The notes: a model not told the origin generated them from the letters alone. DNA of 62,883 nucleotides from CAYTEH01 sp964436765 (GCA_964436765.1 CAYTEH010000005.1:1-62883); one strand, 5' to 3'. Counted from the first letter of the stretch, positions 23,236-32,451 are shown. Program-made: numbers and translations.

Positions 23236-24243
23236 ATGCACCGCCGCGAACTCGCGATCAACATCGGTCTCCTCTGCGCAACGCTTTTCATCGTCATCGG
23301 CGGAGCGGAGTTCGGCCTGCGCGTGACGGGCATCGAGAAAGGCAGGGTCGTCCCGCCGCCGCTCTATCGACAACATCCGGATCCCGACATCAGCTACGAA
23401 CTGAAGCCGCAGATGCGCGAGCGTGCGTTCCGCTCCACCGTCACGACCAACGCGCTCGGCTTCCGCTCGCCGGAACGTGATCCAAAAACACCGCTCCTCT
23501 CCGTCCTGGGCGATTCCATCACCTTCGGCTACGGCGTGGAGGACGGGGAGACGCTCCCCGCCAGGCTCCAGACATTCCTGCCGGAATTCCAGGTGATGAA
23601 TGCCGGCGTGCCGGGCTACACGATCGTGCAGGAGCGTGCGACATGGGAGAACAAACTGAAGACGCTCGATCCCGCCGCACTCGTGCTGGTCTTCTATTGG
23701 AACGATATGACTGATTTCGTCCCGGCTGAGCTCGCCCCCGACGGCAATCTGTACCCGCGCGGGCAGGCCCCCGCAGCGCACGTGTGCACACCGATCACCG
23801 AAGGCCTGATGGGAATGATCCCAGGCAAGTGCTGGCTCGATACGCACTCGGCAATCTACCGCGTGCTGAAGAAGCTCATCCTGCAGAAGACGATGCAGCG
23901 CGACCTGGCGGAGCAGCGGGAGCAGTACGGGGAGGATCTCTCGTACGAGTACATAACGGAGGACGGTTTCACGCGGTACGTGAGCGAATTCAACCGCCTC
24001 GCGGACGCGATCCCGTCGGGGACGAAGAAGTACTTCGTCATCTGGCCCGACAAGTCATTGCACCACGCGCTGCGACCGAGATTGAAGTCGGCCGCCGAAT
24101 CCAAAGGGTTCCTCGTGATCGACCTGTACGACACCTTCGGCAACAGAGCCGAGACGCTCAGTTGGGATACGGTGCACCCGAGTGCGGGGACGCTCAACAC
24201 AGCGGCGAACGTGCTGGGAGAAACGCTACAAGAAATCCTGTGA
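23236..24243 (+). CDS. SGNH/GDSL hydrolase with N-terminal membrane anchor
   Basis: A 335-aa protein. Residues 8-26 form a signal anchor (NIGLLCATLFIVIGGAEF). The SGNH blocks are visible: VLGDSITFGYG with the catalytic S94, the NAGVPGYT glycine block, and WDTVHPSAG near the C-terminus with the catalytic Asp/His. Such enzymes often remove or add O-acyl groups on surface polysaccharides; the substrate here is unknown. The ATG at 23236 follows TACAGT (23222-23227) by 8 bases and gives a proper anchor, so the upstream methionine at 23173 is rejected. Confidence 0.8.
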   Translation: MHRRELAINIGLLCATLFIVIGGAEFGLRVTGIEKGRVVPPPLYRQHPDPDISYELKPQMRERAFRSTVTTNALGFRSPERDPKTPLLSVLGDSITFGYGVEDGETLPARLQTFLPEFQVMNAGVPGYTIVQERATWENKLKTLDPAALVLVFYWNDMTDFVPAELAPDGNLYPRGQAPAAHVCTPITEGLMGMIPGKCWLDTHSAIYRVLKKLILQKTMQRDLAEQREQYGEDLSYEYITEDGFTRYVSEFNRLADAIPSGTKKYFVIWPDKSLHHALRPRLKSAAESKGFLVIDLYDTFGNRAETLSWDTVHPSAGTLNTAANVLGETLQEIL

Positions 24244-24247
24244 GAAT

Positions 24248-24276
24248 TTGACTTTATTGATATTTTATATTAAAAT
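24248..24276 (+). promoter_or_regulatory. Complete sigma-70 promoter of HD-domain gene
   Basis: TTGACT (24248-24253), a 17-base spacer and TAAAAT (24271-24276) form a near-consensus promoter. The -10 ends 6 bases before the ATG at 24283. This is the clearest case in the window where both hexamers are present and the message must be leaderless. Confidence 0.75.
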
Positions 24277-24282
24277 ATATCT

Positions 24283-24990
24283 ATGGAGGAAAAGGAACCA
24301 GAACAGCAGGATTCTTCCAAGAAATTTCCGAGCGGGAAAGAATTCTGGCACGACATCGCCTGGCGGCATCTCACCGAGATGCGGCTGCTCTTTAGGGGAG
24401 GGCAGCTGTGGAGCAACGCCAATCCCCGTGACCACTGGAGAAATGCGGCGGAGCATTGTCTTGTGGAGACCGCCCTCGCCGAAGAACTGGGTGAATTATT
24501 GAAGCTGTCGGCGGAAGACACCCGCACGCTGGCCACGGCCCTTGCCGTCCATGATTGGGACAAGCGCGTGGAAAGGACGGGTCTGAAACTCACCGAAGCG
24601 CAACGGGCGCTGGCGGATTCCCTTCTCGAAAAAATCCGGCCGGATCAGGCGTTGATCGACGTCACCAAACCGACGGGCACGGGCCCGCTGCAGGACCTGA
24701 TGAAAAAGCACGGCCTGGATTTGCGGGAACTGGCCTTCTACATAGACAACATCTGCAACGGCCCGGCGATCGAAAAGTGGGGACCGCGCCTGGATGCTGC
24801 GTCCTTGCGGAATCCCGAGGTGCCGAAGGAGCATTTTGACGAGGAACGGGCCCTCTCGGGTGGGATCGAACAAAAGATTTTTGAGCGCCTGAAGACGAAT
24901 GGCGTGGAGATCGATTCTCCCGACAACGTTCCCGAATTTCTGAAAGCGGCCCTGCAGAGGCACTATAAGTATGAGGAAACGAAAGCGTGA
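24283..24990 (+). CDS. HD-domain-like protein, putative hydrolase
   Basis: A 235-aa soluble protein. H58 in NAAEHCLVE and the H90-D91 doublet in LAVHDWDKR have the spacing and helical context of an HD metal-dependent phosphohydrolase, but other HD blocks are hard to see, so the assignment is tentative. The N-terminus is highly charged. It has a textbook promoter (TTGACT, 17 bases, TAAAAT) ending 6 bases before the ATG. It ends 6 bases from the convergent GT2 gene. Function is unknown. Confidence 0.55.
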   Translation: MEEKEPEQQDSSKKFPSGKEFWHDIAWRHLTEMRLLFRGGQLWSNANPRDHWRNAAEHCLVETALAEELGELLKLSAEDTRTLATALAVHDWDKRVERTGLKLTEAQRALADSLLEKIRPDQALIDVTKPTGTGPLQDLMKKHGLDLRELAFYIDNICNGPAIEKWGPRLDAASLRNPEVPKEHFDEERALSGGIEQKIFERLKTNGVEIDSPDNVPEFLKAALQRHYKYEETKA

Positions 24991-24996
24991 GAGGGG

Positions 24997-25773
24997 CTAG
25001 TGAATCGATCCTCCGAGCATCTTTTTGATCCTGAGCCCCCACATCCGTACGAGGACGCGCAGGTACTGGATGCCGTACGTGAGCACATGCCTGAATGAGG
25101 CGCCAGTCTTGGATTCCCCCGCCTTCCGCGGCATACAGACGTAGGGAATTTCGACGATCCTGTGGTCCGTGAGGATGGCGCGGTAGATAAAATCCAGGAA
25201 GTACTCGCCGTAATCCCCCCGGAGCGGCAACAAATCGAGCACGGTTTTCCGGACGGCAATGAAACCGCTCGTGTAATCGTGGAAGCGGGGCGAGAGGGTG
25301 ATGCGGGTGACCCAATTGAGTATTTTACTGAGCAGGATCACGAGACCCGATTCCTCCCCGCCGGTGAATCCGCCTCCCTCTTTCGCTTTCCCGCCCGGAA
25401 CGAAGCGGGACCCCACGGCGATGTCGACGCTTTCTTCGATCTTGGCGAGCAGTTCGGGAATCACCTCCGGCGGCATCGAGAAATCACAGTCCATCCACAC
25501 GACCACGTCGCCCTGCGCGAGCTCGATCCCCCGCTTGATGCTCTTCGTGAGCCCACGGTCGGTAAGGCGGGTTTCCAGGCGCAGGCCGGGGATCCGGCCG
25601 CTCCTGATGACATCGGCGACGAGCGAGGAGGTGCCGTCTGGCGAATTGTCGTCCACCACGATGATCTCGTGCGGGTGCGTGATATGCGCGTGGATCGCCT
25701 CCGCGAGCGGCACGATGTTGCCTGCCTCGTTGTACGTAGGCAACACAACGGAGACGAGACGGATTGAGCTCAT
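24997..25773 (-). CDS. GT2-family glycosyltransferase (dolichol-phosphate-mannose-synthase-like)
   Basis: A 258-aa GT-A transferase. VSVVLPTYNEAGNI opens the protein, DDNSPDGTS gives the first acidic pair near residue 42, and WMDCDFSMPPE near residue 92 supplies the DxD-type metal site. It resembles enzymes that load a sugar on polyprenyl phosphate. There is no C-terminal membrane domain. The ATG overlaps the stop of the DegT gene as ATGA, so it is the last gene of a coupled cupin-aminotransferase-GT2 operon. Confidence 0.85.
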   Translation of the reverse strand: MSSIRLVSVVLPTYNEAGNIVPLAEAIHAHITHPHEIIVVDDNSPDGTSSLVADVIRSGRIPGLRLETRLTDRGLTKSIKRGIELAQGDVVVWMDCDFSMPPEVIPELLAKIEESVDIAVGSRFVPGGKAKEGGGFTGGEESGLVILLSKILNWVTRITLSPRFHDYTSGFIAVRKTVLDLLPLRGDYGEYFLDFIYRAILTDHRIVEIPYVCMPRKAGESKTGASFRHVLTYGIQYLRVLVRMWGLRIKKMLGGSIH

Positions 25774-26876
25774 GCAATCAATGCGTGAATGGCATCGCAC
25801 ACGTATGCGATCTGCTCTTCGGTGATCGCAAGGCCGGACGGCAGGTAGAGGCCTTCTTTGGAGATGCGCTCTGAGACCGGGAAACCCCCCTGATCGCCGA
25901 CCATCTTTTTGACCACCGGCTGTGATGCGGACGAATAGAAGAAATCACGCGTGTCGATGCCTTTGTCGAGCAGCTTCGCGCGAAAAGCGTCCTTATCCAT
26001 CGGAAAACCGTCCTCGACCAGCACTGCGTACATCCAGTACACGTTTCCTGCCCACTCTTTTGTGACCGGGAGACGGAGCCCCTTGATGCCGCCGAGCCGC
26101 TTCGCATATTCCGCCGCCATCCACCTCTTCTTGTCGACGAACGCATCAATGTGCCTGAGCTGCCCCAGCCCGCAGGCGGCCTGCAGGTTCGTCATGCGGT
26201 AGTTGTAGCCGAGCTCCTCGTGCCAGAAGCGCTTCTGCGGGCTGTGCGCGAGATCCTTGAGCATGCGGGCCCTGGCGGCCAACGCATCGTCGTTCGTGAC
26301 AACCATGCCCCCCTCGCCCGTGGTGATGACTTTGTTGCCGTAGAAGCTGAAACAGTTGATATGCCCGATCGATCCGCACTTGTGATTCTTATACGTGGCC
26401 CCGTGCACCTCCGCGGCGTCCTCGATGACGGACAAGCCATGTTTGTTCGCAAGCGCCATGATGGGATCCATATCGGCACTGTGACCGTAGATGTGCACGG
26501 GCATGATGGCCTTCGTCTTCGTCGAGACCTTTTCTTCGATCTGTGACACGTCGATACAGAACGTCTCGGGCTCGGCATCGACGAAGACCGGCGTGGCGCC
26601 GGTATAGAGGATGGCGGCGACGCTCCCGAACATGGTGAAATCGGCGACGATCACCTCGTCCCCCTTCCCGATGCCCAGGCTCAAAAGCGCCAGATGCAGC
26701 GCATTCGTGCCGTTGGTGACGGCGATGGCATGCTTCACGCCCAGGTATGAGGCGAATTCTTTTTCAAAACGGTCGATGTACGCGCCGGCGGAGGACACCC
26801 ATCCGGACTCGATCGCGTCCATCACGTATTGCTTGGCCTCGGCGGTGATCACGGGCTGGTTGACGGGAATCTTCAT
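25770..26876 (-). CDS. DegT/DnrJ/EryC1 sugar aminotransferase
   Basis: A 368-aa PLP enzyme that aminates a keto nucleotide-sugar. The PLP lysine is K182 in FYGNKVITTGEGG; NGTNALHLAL at residues 55-64 binds cofactor phosphate; IEDAAEVHGA holds the aspartate that contacts PLP. The pattern resembles perosamine synthases, but the substrate cannot be fixed by eye. It overlaps the cupin gene before it and the GT2 gene after it, both by ATGA. The cupin could be the isomerase or acyl-transfer partner that such aminotransferases often need (inference). Confidence 0.88.
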   Translation of the reverse strand: MKIPVNQPVITAEAKQYVMDAIESGWVSSAGAYIDRFEKEFASYLGVKHAIAVTNGTNALHLALLSLGIGKGDEVIVADFTMFGSVAAILYTGATPVFVDAEPETFCIDVSQIEEKVSTKTKAIMPVHIYGHSADMDPIMALANKHGLSVIEDAAEVHGATYKNHKCGSIGHINCFSFYGNKVITTGEGGMVVTNDDALAARARMLKDLAHSPQKRFWHEELGYNYRMTNLQAACGLGQLRHIDAFVDKKRWMAAEYAKRLGGIKGLRLPVTKEWAGNVYWMYAVLVEDGFPMDKDAFRAKLLDKGIDTRDFFYSSASQPVVKKMVGDQGGFPVSERISKEGLYLPSGLAITEEQIAYVCDAIHALIA

Positions 26877-27283
26877 GGTTTCTTGAAGGATTTGTAGGCT
26901 GTGTCTCCGGCGTAGGGACCCTGTTTCACCTCGATCATGCGCGTTGGTTCGAGCATGGTGAGCGCGTGACCGCCGCGATAGAAGATGAGGAAGTCGCCGG
27001 TCTGGAACGTCTCGTCCGCGATCTGCGTCCACGCGTCATCGAACACCTGCACCTGGACCTTGCCCGTCTCGATGAAGAGGAATTCGCATGTGCTTGTGAG
27101 CCTGCGATCGACCGACGGGTGCGTGTGCGGCTTCACCTGATGGCCCGTCGGTCGCTCCATCACCCCCACCTGCATGTCGTCGGCGTGTTCACCCAGAAAC
27201 CGGACGCCCTCCACTGCGGGTCTGCCGTGCACAAACAGGGCGTACACGACGCCGTCCGCGGTGATGCGCTTGACCGTCTCCAT
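26873..27283 (-). CDS. Cupin-fold protein (WxcM/FdtA-like)
   Basis: A 136-aa single-domain protein. The cupin pattern is visible in HQVKPHTHPSVD (metal-type histidines, residues 48-59), EFLFIETGKVQVQV and TGDFLIFYRGGHALTML. Small cupins of this kind next to DegT aminotransferases include dTDP-sugar 3,4-ketoisomerases, but the FdtA signature is not obvious, so the activity is open. TATGCT (27295-27290, minus strand) ends 6 bases before the ATG, and the gene leads a three-gene coupled operon. Confidence 0.65.
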   Translation of the reverse strand: METVKRITADGVVYALFVHGRPAVEGVRFLGEHADDMQVGVMERPTGHQVKPHTHPSVDRRLTSTCEFLFIETGKVQVQVFDDAWTQIADETFQTGDFLIFYRGGHALTMLEPTRMIEVKQGPYAGDTAYKSFKKP

Positions 27284-27304
27284 GGCGACAGCATACCAGA
27301 AAGA

Positions 27305-28459
27305 TCACTGAAGAATGCGCCACATCCGCTGTTCCCACGAATGCTCTCCGGCAATCTCCTTTCCCCTTTTGGCCATGTCCGCGGCCTTCGCTGGGTGATC
27401 GAGCACCCAACTGATGCCGCGCGCAAGCGCACCTGGGTCTCCGGGCGCGCAGAGACGGACTATAGCATCGTTCACGACGTCCCTGAGCGGCGGCAGATCG
27501 GCGCAGACGATGGGGCGGCCCGACGCAAGGTACTCGAACAGCTTCAGTGGCGACGTGTCGCGCTGAAAAAAATCCTTGCCGGACGCGGGTGCGGGGTACA
27601 CGCACACATCGAACGCGGCGATGACCCCGGGAATCTCGGTGGGCGGCAGGTGCCCCAGGAAGCGGATGTCGTTCTCGGTGAGACCGTGCTTGCGGGCCTG
27701 GATGCCGTAGTCATAGACCCACGAATCGGGCCCGCCCGCGATGAGGCCGAACACGTTTTTTCCCTCCTGCTTCAACTTCCCGAGCGCCGCGATGAGCTCC
27801 GGCACGCCCTTCTCGATGGTCGTTCGCGTCACGAGCGACCCGGCATACCCCACGACCGCGGCGTCTTCCGGGATCTTCCATTTCACGCGCATGGCATCCC
27901 GGGGCGGGAGTTTGCCGAAACGGCCCAAATCGACCCCGTCGGCTTCCACGAGGATCTTCCGGCCATCCACCCCCCACGCGACGAGTGTCTTTTTCTGGAG
28001 GCTCGTGAGGCACACCACTTTTGCGCATTCGCGGCACAGCCGCACAAACCTGCGCCTGAGAGCGTTCGGAAGCGTATGCACCTCCAGAATCACGGGAATG
28101 CCGGTGGAGAGGAGCGCGGGCAACACCGCATGGCTGCGGGCGTAGAGCACATCGGTCGGATGGGACTTCAGATACGTCTTCAGGACCCTCCTGTAGGACC
28201 ACATGCCCACCGCGAATCCCAGCTTCCCCGGCACGAATCTGCTCCGGAGCGCATCGAAAGAACCGGGATGGACCACAGCGAAGGACTTCGGGATCCCGTA
28301 GTATGCGTAGGTTTCCTCCCCTTTCGCTGTGCCGACCGTGGGAGCCAGGAGTGTCACCTCATGACCCAGGCCGGCCAAAGCATGGCAGACCTGTGCGATC
28401 TGGTTGCCGTGGGCCTTCTCGGTTGGAAACCGTGTTTGAGTGACGTAGGTGATGCGCAC
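27305..28459 (-). CDS. GT4-family glycosyltransferase
   Basis: A 384-aa GT-B transferase. The start is RITYVTQTRFPTEKAHGNQI, a typical first strand and loop; the acceptor domain follows with LEVHTLPN; the C-terminal half shows VGYAGSLVTRTTIEKG and the sugar-binding block SPLKLFEYLASGRPIVCA near residue 300. The GTG at 28459 follows CATACT (28471-28466, minus strand) by 6 bases, so a longer upstream frame is rejected. It lies 31 bases after a methyltransferase gene on the same strand. Confidence 0.85.
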   Translation of the reverse strand: MRITYVTQTRFPTEKAHGNQIAQVCHALAGLGHEVTLLAPTVGTAKGEETYAYYGIPKSFAVVHPGSFDALRSRFVPGKLGFAVGMWSYRRVLKTYLKSHPTDVLYARSHAVLPALLSTGIPVILEVHTLPNALRRRFVRLCRECAKVVCLTSLQKKTLVAWGVDGRKILVEADGVDLGRFGKLPPRDAMRVKWKIPEDAAVVGYAGSLVTRTTIEKGVPELIAALGKLKQEGKNVFGLIAGGPDSWVYDYGIQARKHGLTENDIRFLGHLPPTEIPGVIAAFDVCVYPAPASGKDFFQRDTSPLKLFEYLASGRPIVCADLPPLRDVVNDAIVRLCAPGDPGALARGISWVLDHPAKAADMAKRGKEIAGEHSWEQRMWRILQ

Positions 28460-28490
28460 GCAAGCAGTATGCCAAATCTGCAGCCGGGAG

Positions 28491-29126
28491 CTACTGCGGT
28501 TTTCTGGCGCGAATGAGGTATGTGTATTTCTCCGCGTGCATGCCGATATCCATGGGAATCCTCTCCGCGTCCGTGAATCCCGTGGCCTGCAGGGCCGCAA
28601 TCATCTGCGGAGCGGTATACATCCAACGGTGCACGTCGTAGTCCTCGGTACCGTCGTCTTTAAACTTGCCGAACAACTGCTGGTTCACTTCGTCCGGATC
28701 CCGGCCTTCGAGCACCGCGCGTGCAATTGCTTCGATATCGGGCGTGGAGACCCGTACGACGCCGCCGGGCCGGAGCACACGGAAAAATTCCCGGAGCATG
28801 TGGTGCACGTGGGGCTTCCGCAGGTGCTCGAGTGTCGCGATCGAGATGATTTCGGCGATGACGCCATCTTGCATGGGAAAGGTTTTACGGACGTCGAAGA
28901 CCAAATCCACCTGAGGGAAATCGACGATGTCGACGTTCAGAAATTCACCAGGCCTGAACGGATTCCGGCCGCCGCAAATATCGAGCTTCGCGCCACGGAA
29001 GCCCTTCGCCTGCCATTCCCGCGCGCGCTGCGAGCTTTTGAGCTTCGTGTACGGATCTTTGACCCACGCGTACAGGAAGCGGTAGGGGCGGATATAGCGG
29101 TAATAGCGGTCGAGGAGGGAGTGCAC
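28491..29126 (-). CDS. Class I SAM-dependent methyltransferase
   Basis: A 211-aa methyltransferase. KLDICGGRNPF near residue 46 is a degenerate SAM-binding loop, NVDIVDFPQVDLVFD the next strand, and ATLEHLRKPHVHHMLREFFR the EHL block. This type is common in polysaccharide clusters. A GTG at 29126 follows TATCCT (29138-29133, minus strand) by 6 bases and is preferred to the frame extension starting at 29141, which would include the -10. It is divergent from the GT4 gene at 29168. Confidence 0.75.
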   Translation of the reverse strand: MHSLLDRYYRYIRPYRFLYAWVKDPYTKLKSSQRAREWQAKGFRGAKLDICGGRNPFRPGEFLNVDIVDFPQVDLVFDVRKTFPMQDGVIAEIISIATLEHLRKPHVHHMLREFFRVLRPGGVVRVSTPDIEAIARAVLEGRDPDEVNQQLFGKFKDDGTEDYDVHRWMYTAPQMIAALQATGFTDAERIPMDIGMHAEKYTYLIRARKPQ

Positions 29127-29167
29127 GGGAGTAGGATACACTGCCTCTCCCCTGATACCCTAGGCAC

Positions 29168-30148
29168 ATGCGGACACAGCGGATTGTTGCGCTCGGCACG
29201 CACGACCGGGAGGCGCCACGGCACTGGAACATCGTCCGGATGCTCCGGAAGGAAGGCAGGGAGGTCCTCGAATGCCATGCGGACGGCGGCTCGGTGCTCC
29301 GGAACCTCCGGCAACTGTGGAACAAAGGCCGGAAGCTGATCCGCTCCGCCGACGCCGTACTGGTGACGTTCCCGGGCCACTACTACCTCCCGCTCGCGTG
29401 GGCGCTCACGCGCTTTCCGCGCAGGCGCCTGATCTTCGACGCGTTCATTTCGCTGCACGACACCATCGTCGACGACCGAAAGAAAGTCTCGCGGTGGCAC
29501 CCGTATGCCTGGTTCCTGTACCTGCTCGACTGGACCTGTTGCCATCTGGCCGACGAGGTATGGATCGATACCGAAGCGCACAGGCGATTCTTCATCGAGA
29601 AATTCCATGTCCGTCCCGACAAGATCAAAACAGTGTATCTGGGCGCCCGCTCCGATCTGTTCCATCCAGCTGAAACCAAAAACCAGAAACCAAAAACAGA
29701 TAACTGTCCTACCGTCCTCTTCTACGGCACTTTCATTCCCCTCCAGGGCATCGAGCACATCATCGACGCAGCGCGGATCGTGGCGACTGACCGGCCGGAC
29801 GTCCGGTTCACGATCGTGGGGAGCGGGCAAACGCGCGGGGAGATGGTGAAGCGCGCGGCAGGGCTCCCGACCGTCACGTTCACACCCCGGGTGCCTTTCG
29901 GCGAGATCCCGGCGCTGATCCGGAGCGCCGACCTGACGCTCGGCATCTTCGGCACGACGGGCAAAGCCTCGCGCGTGATCCCGCACAAAGTGTACGACGC
30001 GGTCGCGTGCGGGGCGCGCGTCGTGACGGCCGATACGCCCGCCATCCGCGAGAAGTTCGGCGAGAAGGACGGGGTGTACCTGGTCCCGGCCGGAGATCCT
30101 GCGGCGCTGGCAGCAAAAATCCGGACCCTTATTCCCAAAACTCATTGA
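29168..30148 (+). CDS. GT4-family glycosyltransferase with intragenic word repeat
   Basis: A 326-aa GT-B transferase. C-terminal blocks: VLFYGTFIPLQGIEHII near residue 182 and VIPHKVYDAVACGARVVTA near residue 275. Between the two Rossmann domains lies AETKNQKPKTDN (about residues 168-179), encoded by A-rich DNA (29671-29705) that matches repeats inside two other glycosyltransferases here; it probably forms an extra linker. TACCCT ends exactly 6 bases before the ATG. It follows a divergent methyltransferase. Substrates are unknown. Confidence 0.82.
   Translation: MRTQRIVALGTHDREAPRHWNIVRMLRKEGREVLECHADGGSVLRNLRQLWNKGRKLIRSADAVLVTFPGHYYLPLAWALTRFPRRRLIFDAFISLHDTIVDDRKKVSRWHPYAWFLYLLDWTCCHLADEVWIDTEAHRRFFIEKFHVRPDKIKTVYLGARSDLFHPAETKNQKPKTDNCPTVLFYGTFIPLQGIEHIIDAARIVATDRPDVRFTIVGSGQTRGEMVKRAAGLPTVTFTPRVPFGEIPALIRSADLTLGIFGTTGKASRVIPHKVYDAVACGARVVTADTPAIREKFGEKDGVYLVPAGDPAALAAKIRTLIPKTH
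29671..29705 (+). repeat. Intragenic word repeat (AACCAGAAACCA family)
   Basis: The DNA reads as overlapping copies of GAAACCAAAAACCA. The same words occur inside the GT-C gene at 36762-36836 and the GT4 gene at 45724-45784. It keeps the reading frame and encodes a hydrophilic linker rich in Lys, Asn and Gln. Confidence 0.6.
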
Positions 30149-30166
30149 GACTTCTCCATTGATTCA

Positions 30167-30244
30167 CTGGTCATTGCCTTGGTCATTGGCTTGCCATCCG
30201 TAGCTCCGCAGATCGGAGGATGGTCATTGCGTCATTGGTCATTT
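30167..30244. repeat. Word repeat (GGTCATTG family) with central hairpin
   Basis: GGTCATTG-type words flank a hairpin with arms CCATCC (30194-30199) and GGATGG (30218-30223). The right end, GTCATTGGTCATT, runs directly into the TACGCT -10 of the next methyltransferase. The same words form an inverted repeat at 58496-58606. Confidence 0.6.
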
Positions 30245-30255
30245 ACGCTGTGCGT

Positions 30256-31020
30256 ATGCAGCTCCCCCAGTTCCAGGTTCACGCGGCAATCGAGGAGACC
30301 CACTGGTGGTTCCGCGCCCGGCGCCGGATCGTGCAGGGGCTCATTCATGAGTTGCTCCCGCCGAATACCGGCAAAAAGATCCTAGACGTGGGGTGCGGGA
30401 CGGGCGGAATGACAGCGTATTTGAGCGGTGAATATGACATGACGGGCATCGATCCGGCCGAAGAGGCAATCTCGTTCGCACGCACGCGGTTCCCGCAGTG
30501 CACATTCATGCGAGGGTACGCCCCGGATGACGTCAGAAAAGAATGCGCCGACGCGGATATGGTGCTGCTGCTCGAAGTACTCGAACACGTGGAGCACGAC
30601 CGCGACTTCGTGCAGGACCTGATTGCATCGATGAAACCGGGTGCATTCCTGATGATGTTCGCACCGGCGGATATGTCGCTATGGGGACCGCACGATAGGG
30701 GCTTCGAACACTTCCGACGCTACGATTCAGCCGACGAGCTGCGCCGTACCTGGAGCGGGGCCCAGGTGGAGGAACTCCTCGTGTCGTACTGCAATACCCG
30801 CCTCTACCCCGTCGCCAAGACGGCACGCATCCTCGCACGCCTCAAAGGCAGCGCATGGGGACCCGGCAATACTGATCTGGCGACTCCGCCCGGACCCGCG
30901 AACGCAATCCTGGAATGGGCGTTCAGAGGCGAACTGACGAGACTGAAGAAGGCCCTGCATCGTCAGGGAAGGCCGTTCTCGCACGGCGTAAGCCTCATGG
31001 CAATCCTGCGGAAAACCTAA
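30256..31020 (+). CDS. Class I SAM-dependent methyltransferase
   Basis: A 254-aa methyltransferase. The N-terminal THWWFRARRR is typical of glycan-cluster methyltransferases of the UbiE/type-11 sort; ILDVGCGTGGMTAYL near residue 46 binds SAM; MVLLLEVLEHVEHD near residue 100 is the acidic block. TACGCT (30244-30249) ends 6 bases before the ATG, so an upstream in-frame codon at 30220, inside the word repeat, is rejected. The methyl acceptor is unknown. Confidence 0.82.
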   Translation: MQLPQFQVHAAIEETHWWFRARRRIVQGLIHELLPPNTGKKILDVGCGTGGMTAYLSGEYDMTGIDPAEEAISFARTRFPQCTFMRGYAPDDVRKECADADMVLLLEVLEHVEHDRDFVQDLIASMKPGAFLMMFAPADMSLWGPHDRGFEHFRRYDSADELRRTWSGAQVEELLVSYCNTRLYPVAKTARILARLKGSAWGPGNTDLATPPGPANAILEWAFRGELTRLKKALHRQGRPFSHGVSLMAILRKT

Positions 31021-31044
31021 GTCACCACAGCCTTGCCGAACGGC

Positions 31045-31050
31045 TATACT
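31045..31050 (+). promoter_or_regulatory. -10 element of GT-C / GtrA / GT2 operon
   Basis: TATACT ends 6 bases before a GTG at 31057. This fixes the start and implies a leaderless three-gene message. Confidence 0.55.
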
Positions 31051-31056
31051 CTCCAC

Positions 31057-32451
31057 GTGAATGTACGCACTCTGCGCTGGCCGGAATTGGGCATTGCGGC
31101 CATCATCGCATTTTTTTCGATCCGTGAACTGGGAACCTTTCCCGCCTCATGGGCAGACGAAGGGCTGTTTATTATCGTTGCAAAAATGGTGGCAACGGGA
31201 CAGGGATATGCGCTTCCGCTCCTGGACCAGGTCTGGTCGTATCCCTATTTCCTCAACGTCGGTCCTGCACTCATTTATCCCTCGGCGGCGTCCATGAGCC
31301 TTTTCGGCATCTCCACGGTCGCCGCACGCCTTCCCATGGTGCTCTACTTGTGGGCAGCCACCCTGCTCCTGTACCTGCTTGCACGACGCGTCGGAGGACG
31401 CGCCAATGCGATCTGGGCTTCGCTGCTCCTTGTCACGCTCTCTGCTTTCGTCAATACCGGCAAGCCTGTCCTCGGCGAAATTCCGGCCTTCTGTTTCCTG
31501 CTGGGGGGACTGTTGGCGCTCGAGCACATGCGCGGATGGAAACGGGTGATCGCCGCAGGCGTGCTCTTCGGCATCGCCATCATGACCAAGATCACCTTCG
31601 GGCTGATTCTCCCCGCATTGGGGGTTGCATGGCTGGCGGCCCTCTGGAAGAGGCAGTGGACGGAAGCCCTGCATCTGATGGTGATGGGGCTTATCGCCTG
31701 CCTCACGTACGCGCCGTGGCGCATCCTCGAGATCGCCCATACCCAGGGCGGAGGTCTGGGCCAGGAACTCCGGAATTTCCTGCTCGGCAGCGGCGACTCA
31801 ACCTTCATGTACGTCCTGCGGTTCACTCCCGAGCTGCTGCTCCGGCTCCCCTACCTCGCATTCAGCGCGTTCCTGGTGTTGGGCATGGCGGGCCTGTGGG
31901 CTCTCCGGTCGCGCATGAGCAGATCGCTCGCGGCGACGATCGCGACACTCATCGCACTCTTCATTCTCTACTTCCTCAACGGCTTCGGCTGGTACCGGCT
32001 CCTGCTCACGGGGCACCTGCTGCTCCTCCCATTCGTACCGGCGGGAATCGTGCTGCTCTTCGGGAAACGAATGACCGCAGTCATTCTGCTGCCTATCCTG
32101 CTTGCGCAGACCCACTGGCAATTTACCCACAAGGGATCCAGTGACAGTACGGAGGGAATCGACGCCGCGGCGTACGTGAAGGAACGGTATCCGGGGCGCG
32201 ATCTCATCGTGCAGCAAACCGAGGTCTTTGCGCAGCTGCCTCCCGATCCGCACTGGCGCTTCCTCATGCCGAACCTGTCCTTCAGCCTGCCGCAGGAATT
32301 CCATATCGTGTCCGGGGAACTCTGCCGTATCCCCCTCCTGCGCAAGTTGAACCAGGATGAGATACGATCCTATCCGCCCCAGGACCTCGAAACGGCGGCG
32401 CGGCGATACGTCATCCTCCGCAATTATCCGTGTCCCTACACCCCAGAATGA
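31057..32451 (+). CDS. GT-C family membrane glycosyltransferase (ArnT/PMT-like)
   Basis: A 464-aa polytopic membrane protein. The first outer loop carries SWADEGLFIIVAKM near residue 33, the D-E motif expected of lipid-phosphate-sugar-dependent GT-C enzymes; about ten further hydrophobic segments follow, then a soluble C-terminal part. The GTG start follows TATACT by 6 bases. Its stop overlaps the GtrA gene as ATGA, so GT-C, GtrA and the GT2 after them form one coupled unit. Such sets add single sugars to surface glycans outside the membrane. Confidence 0.78.
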   Translation: MNVRTLRWPELGIAAIIAFFSIRELGTFPASWADEGLFIIVAKMVATGQGYALPLLDQVWSYPYFLNVGPALIYPSAASMSLFGISTVAARLPMVLYLWAATLLLYLLARRVGGRANAIWASLLLVTLSAFVNTGKPVLGEIPAFCFLLGGLLALEHMRGWKRVIAAGVLFGIAIMTKITFGLILPALGVAWLAALWKRQWTEALHLMVMGLIACLTYAPWRILEIAHTQGGGLGQELRNFLLGSGDSTFMYVLRFTPELLLRLPYLAFSAFLVLGMAGLWALRSRMSRSLAATIATLIALFILYFLNGFGWYRLLLTGHLLLLPFVPAGIVLLFGKRMTAVILLPILLAQTHWQFTHKGSSDSTEGIDAAAYVKERYPGRDLIVQQTEVFAQLPPDPHWRFLMPNLSFSLPQEFHIVSGELCRIPLLRKLNQDEIRSYPPQDLETAARRYVILRNYPCPYTPE

